A stretch of DNA of 40,184 nucleotides from Ettlia oleoabundans. Lineage: Eukaryota > Chlorophyta > Chlorophyceae > Chlamydomonadales. The stretch is from the NCBI GenBank assembly GCA_019693395.1, contig JAAMXP010003326.1:1-40184 (forward strand), given 5' to 3'. The translations under genes were made by a program, and so were the position numbers. Each line of letters opens with the position of its first letter. The stretch's first letter is position 1. Under the pieces are notes generated by a model that had not been told where the DNA came from, ran no database searches, and was given only the letters and a program-made list of their open reading frames with translations. This document shows positions 1 through 10,076 of this stretch, piece by piece.

Positions 1-1350
1 CCACCCCACCACCCCCATCACCGCCACCAAGCGCCGAGGCAGGGTCGCACCAGATGCCCCCAGAAAGCGCATGATGCGTCGCAGTTCAGCGCCATACGCC
101 GCTGCCTCCGCCCCGCTGCGCATGTCTGGCTCGCTCACAATCTCCAGCAGTGGCACCCCAGCCCGGTTGAAGTCCACCAACGAGTAGTCTGAGCCGCTGA
201 GTGAAGCAGAACCGCCGTGCACCAGCTTGCCGGCATCCTCCTCAATATGCGCACGCGTGATTCCAATGCACCGCACCATGCATTCACCGCCTGTCTGCTC
301 CGCTGGCACCACCACCTCCACCCAGCCTCCTTGGCAGAGTGGCTCGTCGTACTGCGAGATTTGGTAACCCTTAGGCAGGTCTGGGTAGAAGTACTGTTTG
401 CGGTCAAACTTTGACTCCAGTGCTATATGTGCATTCAGTGCGAGACCCGCCAGCACAGACTTACGCACCACCTCGCTGTTCAGCACAGGCAGTGTGCCCT
501 GCAAAGCACAGGTGGTAAATTGTGGGCGGGATGAATAGCGGAATACAGGTGTGAGGGTGGGTGTGTAGTCTGGGGCGGAGGCTACTGCACTTGTTCTGCG
601 CGGGTTATGACAGCCACATGGCCACGCAGGTCCAGGACTGGCCAGGCCCAGTGGGCTACAAGGGGGGCGACAAGGTTGAGTTAGCTTGCAACACCGCAAG
701 GACAGCAAAATGGAGTTGTATCATGACATCAACGGGTGGTTTTGGAGTGCAACATCACAGCATCCTGCTGTGCTCACAGGGTGGCCCAGGCACACAGGGC
801 AGACATTTGAATTGGGTTCTGCACCAAACTCGCTGGCACAGCTACAAAAGGCCTTGGTCTTGGTGCTCAGCTGAACGTGTGTCTCAATGCCGATTACGGC
901 CTCGTAGTTTGCCTGTGATGAGCATAATCAGCAGGGAAAAGGGGGCCGGGCCTTCACATCGGCAAAGAATAGAGCTGGGAGGCAAGAATGGCGACAAGAG
1001 CGGACGGTGGCAGGGGGTAAAGAGCTTGTTTCAGGCACTCGTGGACCCAGCTCCCACTATGTTGACACATTAGCTGCTAGCCGCCAGACGACACGAACCT
1101 TGGCCAGGGAAGTGTTATTGCTGCTACCTTCAGGCTCCTCAACGGTCACGCCAGCGGCGCTGGTAGCGGCATACGTCAGTGGTGGCCGAGAGGGTGCTGT
1201 GGAGCCGAGGCCGGTCCTTTGGCGGTACATTGCCACCACTCGCAGTTGCCCCACTTCCCATAGCCGCTGGCTGGGGCCCTGCACGCGCCCCGCGGTAATG
1301 CAATGGCGTGTCACCACCACCATTGTGCGGGTCAATTGCACATAAAACAT
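1..1350 (-). CDS. gatB: Glutamyl-tRNA(Gln) amidotransferase subunit B, organellar (partial, 3' end beyond left edge)
   Basis: GatB is the tRNA-binding subunit of the GatCAB complex, which converts Glu-tRNA(Gln) to Gln-tRNA(Gln) in chloroplasts and mitochondria. Exons read on the minus strand: 1350-1099 (leader, tentative), 912-778, then 498 to about 51, where a GTGCGA donor follows the conserved LRRIMRFLG; the rest lies outside the window. Visible family blocks are [29 protein letters not shown] joined in phase to [37 protein letters not shown] and [19 protein letters not shown]. The first exon is Ser/Thr/Arg-rich with few acids before residue 60, as expected for a transit peptide. The start is the upstream-most ATG of that exon; an inner Met about ten codons on is also possible. 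Junction phases are consistent at 912/1099 and 498/778. The gene is transcribed divergently from TRAPPC8. Confidence 0.92.
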
Positions 1351-1879
1351 ACCACACTGTCCCTGGGTTGATTGGTTTGCCCCAGTTCTATGAGGCCCAG
1401 CAGTACAGACCGCCGTACCAGGGGAGGGCAGCCCGGTTCATTAGCTGCCTAAACATGATGACACTTCTGGCATGCGCGCCTTGTATCTGCTGCCCTGCTT
1501 GATCGCCACGCGGACAGCGACAGCTCCGCCAGTTTGCCAGTTGTGATCCACCTGAGCACCTTCCCATAGATTCCAGGCGATTGAAACTCCATTTGATCGC
1601 TAGCAATACGGCAGGGCCCTTAAGCAGCTTATCAATGTAAATCGTGCAGCTGATTAGCCACTGCCCTCCTTTCGGGCTAGGTGAGCCCAGCCGTCATCGT
1701 CTTGAAACGGAATGGAGCGGCGTACGTCCAGCTAGGTATTGCGCGCCCGTGGTCCTTGAACAAGTGCCAGCTGCAGGCGGGAGGTGAGTGTCTCAGCCAC
1801 CGTTGTGTTGCTGGGGCATTTGAAAGATGCTTGTAAGGCGCCTGTGAATGGTGCAGGCACGTTTCATTGTTTGGTCACC
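1351..1879. promoter_or_regulatory. Divergent intergenic region GatB / TRAPPC8
   Basis: This 529-base stretch separates the start of GatB (minus) from the preferred start of TRAPPC8 (plus). It should hold both promoters and 5' UTRs. I see no convincing TATA box, repeat or RNA gene. A reading frame in phase with TRAPPC8 exon 1 extends upstream to 1784 without an ATG in conserved context. Confidence 0.45.
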
Positions 1880-4800
1880 ATGGAGCGTCTGCAGCAGATC
1901 AAGGCCGACCTGCAGTGGGCCCACTGCCCTGCCGTCATGGTTCTGGCAGCCCCAGCGGTGCAATCCGCTTGCACACAGCGCAATGGCCTCGGCCTGGCCG
2001 AATTATTGCGCCCTTTTGGTTTCCTCAGGCAGTTAAATGGGACGGTGGGAGGTACGTGCACTGCAATGCAGCCATGCTCGCTGCCAAGCAGTCTTGTGTT
2101 TGATATCTTGTAGCCAACGTAAAGCAGCGTGCGCAATAAGCATTCGCACATCTTGTTCGCCACAGTGGGTTATGCGCTGTGATGCTTGCATTGCAGTGCC
2201 TGTGAGGACGCCGGCAGAGCACCCTCTGCGCCTCCATAGCTGGCGGCTGCGCTTCTACAGCGCCGACTCCATGTTCCAACCAGCGGCAGATGCTGCCGAC
2301 GCATACCTGCGGGGGCTGCTATCTGAGGCTAGCAGGGAGGCGGGCGGCAGCGAGGTTCTGGGCCTGCAGGAGCTTCTCAGCAGTGCAGGTGCAGTGAGAC
2401 TGGTGGTTGTGTGTGTCTGTGGTGGAAAGGGGTCGCAGGGAGCACTGTGAGGGCCTCGCAGTGTTAACACAAGTTAATGCTGTTGGGCTTGTAGCTCCAT
2501 GCACATTGTTTGCAGTCGCCCTGCCTTCCTGTGTAGAAAACGGCATACGTTCTGCTGCCATTGGTCCGCTGGCGTTGTCAACAAACTGGTTGGCCAGCTG
2601 GCGCAGCCATTTTGCTGGACTGTCTCTGTGGGAATTGGGAGCTGCTGTGACATGCTTGGTGTGTGTTGCGTGCAGGGCGGCATGTGGAACCCCCCACCCC
2701 CTGGTACCATCAGTACCGTGGCGAGTATCTGCGGCTCATGCAGTTTGGCGAGCATGAAACGCTGGACCACCCGGTGGCATGTGAGCAGATCCATTGACAA
2801 CTGGTGTGGGGGTTGCGAGGGCATATGGTACCAGAGGAAAGTCGAGAGCCGGTGGGAGCTGCATGGTTTTGGCTTTGTAGTCAGCCCATTATAGCACAAC
2901 TTCATGCAGTTGCTGCTGCACTCCCCTCTGCTTCCCCTGGCAGGCGTGCTGGCACTCCCCGCCAACCAGGACGGTGACCTGGCGACGGCGTTTGCTGCGC
3001 TGTGGCAGCCCGAGGTGTTGCCGCCGCCTATGCAGGCTGGGGTGATGGAGTGCACAAGTGCAGCAGTGGTGCGCTGCTATGTGCTGGTGCACGATGCTGC
3101 CAGCCAGGGCCCCGAGGTGCTGGCAGCGGCCCAGCAGCGGCTGCATCAGCTCAGGGGAATCTTGGGCCACAGCTGCCATCTCATCAGCATCAACAACGGG
3201 AATGGCACCAACCCCCCAGTCGACCCCTGCCTCTGGGCTGACATGCTGCACAGAGGCCTGCCGGGTGGAGGCGGTGGAGAGCCAACGCAGCGCCCTGCTG
3301 TGCCTCCGGGCGGATTGGGCAGCTGGCTGAGCGAGGGGGACATGTCGGCGCTGGCGGGGTTCGTGCACGAGCTGGCGGTGCGCTGCATTCTGCCCCACAT
3401 GGAGATGAGGCTGCGTGCACTCAACGCACAGGTGCGTCGACTATTTGCGGCGGTGTGGTATGTGCCACGGGCTTGCACCTTGCGCCCTGCAACAGCAGGA
3501 GCGATCCACACTGTGCAGCACTGCTCTGCACATTGCTACTCTCAGCGGTGCTTGCAGCGCAGCCGGGCTGCTTCACTCATTGGTCCACTTTGAAGTTGCA
3601 ACTTACAACTAGGGGCAGGTGGTTGGTATTGGTGGTGCTGGAAAGTCACCTTGGCTGGCCCCTCAATGGCTGCGTAAAGGGATTGCTGCTGTTGACTCGG
3701 TTGATGACGCAGCGTGTGGTGCTTCCTCTGCCTGACCCCCACTTCGTCAGGTCACCGCCAACCGCAAGGGCTTCAAGAACCAGCTGAAGAGCCTGCTGTG
3801 GCGCAAGGGCGGCAGCAGCCTGGGGGGCGCACCTGGCAGCTCAGGCAGCAGTAGCTTGCCTGGCACGCCCTCTGCAGGGGCAGGAGCAGCAGCAGTAGAG
3901 GGACACGTTGCTGTGGCCTCCGCCTACACGCCCGGCAGTGTTGAGCTTCAAATGCGCCAACTTAGTGACCTGTCCCTGATGCTGGGCGATACCGACACCG
4001 CCTGCTCCACGATGCGCCTGCTTGCGGCAGACACCAAGGCTGACCGCGCGTACAAGGCGTATGCGGGGGTGCAGGAGGCGTTGGGTGCAGCGGCAGTGCT
4101 TGCGGGCGCGCCGCCATCAGAGGCACTGGCGGGGTACAAGGAGGCGCTGTACCGTTATGCGCAGGTGGGGCTCCGTATACGCGCGCCTGCCCGGAGGGTG
4201 GGGTGGGGGTGGTGGGGAGGGTTATCATTTGCGAAAAGTTTGTGTGTTGGAAGTAGTGGTGACGAGGCAGCGGGTGGAGATGGCCCAGTTCTCAACCTCA
4301 TCATATAGTACATTGTGCCAAGGCACTCTGCACATGCCCTATGTCGCCCCGATTTGAGGAAATCCTGTTCCTTGATGCCCTGCCCTGCGCTGCCTTTCCC
4401 TGCCCTGTGTTGAGTTTCGCAGCTGACCCAGGTAAACCCGCGAAACCGTGAGGGGGTGCGGTATGCCACCCGATGCGTGCTAGTGCTGGCGCCCTACCTG
4501 CAATCGCTGGGGCAGTTCAGTGAGGCCAGCGCAGCGCTCATGAAGGCGCACTTTCAGGTGGGTGTGCGGCACGGAGGCTGGTTGTGGGGGGTGCACTGGT
4601 GGTGCCGGTGGCTGGTGGTGGTAAGCAGTGTTGGAATGCTCATAGGGGGGCAGGCGGGGGTTAGTGGTATTTTTGAGCACCCCCCCACCCCATCTGCCTC
4701 ATGTAGCCGCGTGCGCCGAAAGCTGGACATGTGCATGGCTGTGTGTCTGTCCTTCAACTGGCATGCTGCACGTTGTGTGCCGGCTCTCGTCCTTCTGTGT

Positions 4801-7800
4801 GTGCAGGAAGACAACCTGCGTGCGGGGCTGCTTCTGGAGCAGGCTGCGCACTGCCTGCTGTGTCTGCAGCCCCCCCACACTCGCAAGTTTGCCTTTCACC
4901 TCGTGCTGGCAGGCCTGCGCTTTGACATGTGCGGCCTCAAGACACTCAGCGCTCGGGCATACACGTGAGCAGTGCCAGCGCGGGGGTGGTTGTGTAGCCC
5001 GGTCAGAGCAGGGTGGGATGGCGCAATAGTGTGGCAGGACGGACAGGCATTTTTAACAGTATGTAGTACAGCCCATCTGTGCTATGGCTGCCTACTGTGT
5101 GGTCCCTACACCGTGGGGTGTTGCGGACTTATAAGGCACGCCTGGGATTGCCAGGGGCAGATCGTTCGTGTGGGGACCTTGCCACTGTGGGCATCAGATT
5201 CTGCCTCCAATATAGAGTCATAAAACAATAAGGAACCAGTAGGAAACAAATGCATGCTGGATCGAGTGCACGATGTGCACCTTTGTCGCGATGGCACGCA
5301 CCTATTGCCCTGACCCCCACGCACTTGAAAACCAACTTCCTGTTCCTATTGGCCCGCTCACCCTGTCTGCAGCCAGGTTCTGGGTGTGTATGAGGGGAGG
5401 CAGTGGGGGCTGATTGAGGAGCACCTTCATGACGCATTGGGCCGGCAGGCGCGGGAGGGGGGAGATGCCACGGGCGCTGTGCGACACTTCATGCACATGC
5501 TGGACTGTCCCGCCAACAACCCCTACTGCCAGCGCCTATACCTTGCGCAGTTCAGCGATGCACTGCATCAGGCGCAGGCGCAGCTGGTGGGTGATTGAAT
5601 GAACAAACCATCTGCAAGCCGGGGCAGCTGTTGGGGCAAGGCGCAAGTGTGGGTGGGCAGGCTGGCACATGAGCGGTTGCTGCCCGTGAGAGACGCAGGC
5701 CTGCTGGCAGCTAGCTCCGCACATGTGGTCTGGATGTGTTCCTGTGCTTGCCAAGCACAGGCAGGCATTTCACATCACTCTGCCCTGCCGGCCTGCTGCA
5801 GGGATTTCCTTTGCCTCTGGAGTTGCCGCTGCCGCGTGTAGACCTTGAGCGCGCGAGTGTGTTGCATGACGGGCAGACTTGCTACTGCGGGGAGGAGGCG
5901 CGGCACATTACAGTTGAGGAGTGGGGAGCGCTGGAGGCGACGCTGCAGCCTGGGGTGGAGCCACACACCAGCGGGGCATGGCTGGAAGGTGGGTGGGCTG
6001 GTGCTGCCGGTGCTGGGGGATCCGTCAAATGGGGGCGCATAGGGTGGGTGAGTGGGCAGCTTGCCTGACCTGCTGCTGGTTTGGCGCCTCCTATCCTTGA
6101 ATCTTGCCCCCTTTCCAAATCACCCCTAACAACCCCTGACCACGTTCGTTACTGTGCAGACGCACACAAACAAACTTGAATTTAACAGAAAAACCTGTCT
6201 CTCTTGCCCTCGATCTAAAAGCATTTTGGTACAGGCAAACCAATTGCTGAGCGAGCTCGATTTGACCTTTTGGCTGAAGTTCGACTAGTTTCTGTTTGGC
6301 CTTCCAACTCAAAACCCCGCCAGTGTTATAGAAATAGGCATAATGGTGTCATATTTGAATGATTAGCTGCCCGCCTAACTCGCGACAATGACTTTAATGT
6401 AACATTCCATTGCGTTTTTCTGTTTTGGGAACACATTGTTAGAAATACGTCAGTCAATTGCAGCCAATTCTGTGCTTCAATCTATTGTTGGAGCAAGTCC
6501 TGCCACCCCCCACATGCTGGCATGGCACCATGCTGCTTTCAACCATGCTGCTCCTCCATTTCTGCACCTGCCGCGACATGCAAGAGCAGGGGGCAGCCGT
6601 GTGCGGATGGGTGATGCCCTTGAGCCTCAGCCCTCCCCACACCACACCTGCTGTGTTGGTGAGGTAGTGGGCGTTGAAGTGGAGCTGCACAACCCACTGC
6701 ACCTGGACCTACAACTTACTAGTCTGCACCTGGCCTGCACCTGGGAGCCAGCAGCAGCGGCATCAGCCGCTGCCGCCGGCACTAATGTTGCGGTGGCAGC
6801 AGGCGGCGGCAGCAAGCAGCAGGCGCAGGAATTCCAGGTGGGCTGTGCTGCTGGGCTCACTGCCGACTCATGCTGCATAGAAGTATCTACTACTATGTGT
6901 TGCGCTCCTACTCACCTTATCCGTACTGAAGTGTGCTGCTGCCTCCCGCTTCTCCTCACAACACATGGATTTCTGAGCGGCGCAACTTATCACACACGCA
7001 CACACATGCGTGCAAACACGCACACACACGAGCAGGTGCACGAGGAGAGCGTGACTCTTAATGGGGGCGAGCGCGTGATGGTGCAGCTGCGTGTGGTGCC
7101 GCTGCGTGTCGGCAACCTCCAGGTGCACGGCCTGGCCTGGCTGCTCAACGGCGTAGCGCACGGTCATGCAGCCTTCCGCATACCACGCATGCCACCAAGC
7201 AACCCTGGCTGCGCTGGCAGTGGCAGCAAGTGAGAGGGTGTTACGGCATGTGCCGGCTGTGCCTGCTGGGTTGTGCTAATGGTGGTGTGGTGCACCCTGG
7301 CGTGATGGACTTCTGGGCATGTTCTGCCCTGGCGCGCTCTTTTGGCATGCTTGTCGTTACTGCTCGTGCACCCGTCTGCAGTGTAGCACTCACTCAGCCC
7401 AGCTGCACTCATGCCTCTGCCTGTGCTGGGCATCCCACTTGCAGCGCACTACACCATGTCCTGCCCTGAGTGCTGCTATGGCTTGCGCACGCTGGCGTTG
7501 CTCCCCAGCCCTGCACCGCCCTGCCTTGCCACCCACCCAACGCATCCTGCTAATGCTGCAGGGTGCTGGTTGATGCCAACCGTGCCCGCCCTGGTGGCAT
7601 ATTGTTGCGCGTGCTGCCGCCCATGCCGCACCTGAAAGTCAGCCTGCAGGGCCTGCCACGCGTGCTACTGGCCGGCCAAGTGGTGCGGTGCGTGATGAGG
7701 CTGAGGAACAGCGGGGCCGTGCCGCTGCACAGGCTGTCCATGGCGGCATCCGGCAGCGCTACCATCCTACTAGGCGCTGCCCCACACACCCAGCCTGGTA

Positions 7801-9770
7801 GTGGCAGCACCAGCAGCAGCACAGGGGGCGGTGTAGGCAGACTTGTGGCAGATTCCCCAACAGCACGAGTTACAGCGCAGCAGCAGCAGCCCGCCAGCCC
7901 ATTGCATCCAGGTTATGTAAGCAGTGGTGCAGTGGCGGCAGATGGCGGCCTGCCCATCCACCAGCGCAGTTGCGGCGGTGGCTCTATTGTGCAGGTGGCA
8001 GCCGAGGTGCTGCCACACGCCCATTTCCGCCAGCGTGCCACCTTGTTCAGCCTGCCGGACGTGCAGCTGGGGGTGGGGCAAGAGCTGACGCTGCCCATCT
8101 GGTACAGGTGCGGGCCACAGCTTGGGTGGTAAGGTGGGGCGGGACCTTTGATGGGTGCATGAAGCAAGGCAGGTCCCTATATGGAGTGCCCCCGGGTTTG
8201 ATGGCTGGCTGCTGCTTATGTCCGGGCTGGCACCAACCTGAACCTGAAGCCGCACGTCAAGCGAGCCTTGCTCTTTATATTAAATTGCAGAGTGCTGGCC
8301 TGTCCAACTTGTACCTCGCCCCACCTTGCCTCCTTTACGTCCTGGTGCCAGCAGGTCGCCGCATGCGGGTCCCGCCCCTCTGGTGGTGTGCTGGCGATAT
8401 GAACCGCTGGTGCGGCTGGAGGGACTGCCGTATCGTACCGCTCGCTTTGCTCAGGCAGTACAGGCGCTCCCATCGCTACACCTGTCGGCACGCCTGGCAC
8501 CCGGGCTGGCTGGCTGTGCGCCTGGCGGCTGCCTGTTGCAGGCGCAGGTGCACAACCTGTCGGCTGAGCCCATCGCTGTGGTTGGGCTGGCCTGCCACAG
8601 CAGCACCTGGCAGCTTTCTTCGGAAAGCACAGGTGTGTCAGGAAGGAGTGGGGGCATTGACAGCGGCAGCAGCTTGATGCTACCTCCTGAAGACTCGGCT
8701 GTGGTGCATCGCCTGTTAGAGCCAGCTGGCAATGGGCCTGCTACTGCCACTGTGATTCCAAGCAGGGCAGCGGCAGCGGCATGGAGTGGCATGACGACAG
8801 CTGAGGTGGCTCTGGTTGAGGCCAGCAGGCAGATGGCAGCAGCTTTACTCCCTTCCCATAACCATCCGCACCACGCGCAGCAGCAGCAGCAGTTGAACTC
8901 ATCGCAGCTCCAACAGCAGCAGGAGCGCAGAGCGGATGTAATTGTCGCATGGCAGGCGGAGGGCAAGGATGGCCTGCGCCCGCAGCGGGGCTTCTGCTGC
9001 TTGCACGATCTAAGGTGAGGCACTGCTGCAACCTTCTTGGGCCCTCAGGGATGGCTTTGCGTGCAGCAGGCTGCACCCATTACTCATGCCTGCTGGCTGC
9101 GCGCCTGCGAGCAGCAGTAGCTATCGGCAACTATGTGCCATGTCAGGCCATGCATGCTGACTGCTGGCTCTGCCCCTTGTGCTGCCACAGGCTGCATGCC
9201 GCACCACCCATTGATGCCCAACTTGGTGGGCCCACCAGCATCAGTCACGATTTTGTTGCGGCTCCACTATGCCTGCTGCCCCTCACCCTGGTGCTGCGCA
9301 ACACCATGGCGGCACCAGCGGCTGTGTGTGTGGAGCTGGGACGCCTGCCAGAGGGGCAAAGCGCGCCTACTGGAGTGCCCACCTGGGCGCCACACCAGCC
9401 ACAAGCACAGGCGGCCGCACTGGCAGGGGCTGCGAATGTCAACCCTGCAGAAGCCCCTGACCGCGCAGCAACAGCAGCAGCAGCTCGTGGTACAAGCATG
9501 CTGGACAACGGTGGCGGCGGGGCAGCGGCGCTGACTGCACCAGCTGCGCTGCCTGCGGTGCGGCAACATGTGTGGTGTGGCAGCACACGGTTGACATTGC
9601 CAGCAGTGCCGCCAGGACAGGTTGTTAGAGTTTCGCTGCGGGCAGCAATCAGCTGGCCAGGCAAACTTGAGCTGGCCGATTGCGCGGTGTCCTGGCACTT
9701 TGCAGGGCCGCCTCACGTGCTGGGCAGCCGCTGTGTGCCCCCGCACCATTGCATGGTGGCACAGCGGTAA
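1880..9770 (+). CDS. TRAPPC8: TRAPPC8 / TRS85 subunit of TRAPPIII complex
   Basis: TRS85 is the subunit that makes the TRAPP tethering complex act as a Rab1/Ypt1 activator in autophagy and early Golgi traffic. I assemble 14 exons: 1880-2051, 2197-2388, 2676-2780, 2944-3431, 3751-4164, 4432-4557, 4807-4964, 5373-5586, 5802-5988, 6590-6837, 7036-7229, 7562-8107, 8355-9014, 9191-9770 (1428 codons, all phases consistent). Family blocks are CPAVMVLAAP and LAELLRPFGFL near the N-terminus, GEHETLDHPVACVLALPA, CILPHMEMRLRALNAQ, NRKGFKNQLKSLLWRKGG, LMLGDTDTACSTMRLLAAD, NREGVRYATRCVLVLAPYL, and the C-terminal beta-rich repeats (VGVEVELHNPL, VVCWRYEPLVRLEGLPYRT). Low-complexity Ser/Gly/Ala and Gln insertions lie between blocks. 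The sixth exon could start at 4423 instead, adding three codons. All 13 donors are GT. Confidence 0.93.
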
Positions 9771-9880
9771 ACTGCAGAACCGGATCATTGACTGGCCAGC
9801 ATTTGCCGCGCCTGCATACACCTGCGCCTTCACCTGCACCTGCATGTCCTTTTCTTTGGAGCTGCGCTGACGTTCCTCAA

Positions 9881-9917
9881 TGTAAGCTGCTTCCATGCCT
9901 TGCTGACGTCTATGTAA
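9881..9917 (+). terminator. Two TGTAA poly(A) signals for TRAPPC8
   Basis: TGTAA occurs at 9881-9885 and again at 9913-9917, 111 and 143 nt after the TRAPPC8 stop codon. TGTAA is the established near-upstream poly(A) element in chlorophyte algae. Assignment is by motif and position only. Confidence 0.5.
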
Positions 9918-9970
9918 GCTGCGGCATGCTCAGGCTGAAGCTCAGGAAGGGTTGTATGTTGTTGTGTGGT

Positions 9971-9975
9971 TTACA
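9971..9975 (-). terminator. TGTAA poly(A) signal for XAP5
   Basis: The complement of TGTAA lies about 100 nt downstream of the minus-strand XAP5 stop codon at 10077-10079. Assignment is by motif and position only. Confidence 0.45.
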
Positions 9976-10076
9976 ACAACTGGTCAATGAAGGGATGCTG
10001 AGCAGTAGAATGATTTAAAAAGTTTGCACGTTGCACAGCCCAAGGCAGGAGGGAGGGAACTGCGCTGCCGGTGTTT

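Larger units (their letters stand above)
9771..10076. other. Convergent 3' intergenic region TRAPPC8 / XAP5
   Basis: These 306 bases hold the 3' UTRs of two converging genes. TGTAA, the green-algal poly(A) signal, occurs on the plus strand at 9881-9885 and 9913-9917 (after TRAPPC8) and on the minus strand at 9971-9975 (after XAP5). No reading frame of interest was seen. Confidence 0.6.

Noticed and set aside
1057..1357. Two overlapping minus-strand frames upstream of GatB
   Set aside because: Only one can be the leader exon; the frame that splices in phase to [10 protein letters not shown] through a donor at 1098 was kept, the other is a shadow.
6990..7032. CA-repeat tract as a possible Z-DNA or regulatory element
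   Set aside because: It is a short imperfect microsatellite inside a TRAPPC8 intron; nothing else supports a function.
8451..9023. Long antisense frame with Cys/Ser/Ala runs opposite TRAPPC8
   Set aside because: It is the complement of CAG/GCA-rich coding sequence, common in GC-rich algae, and shows no conserved domain.
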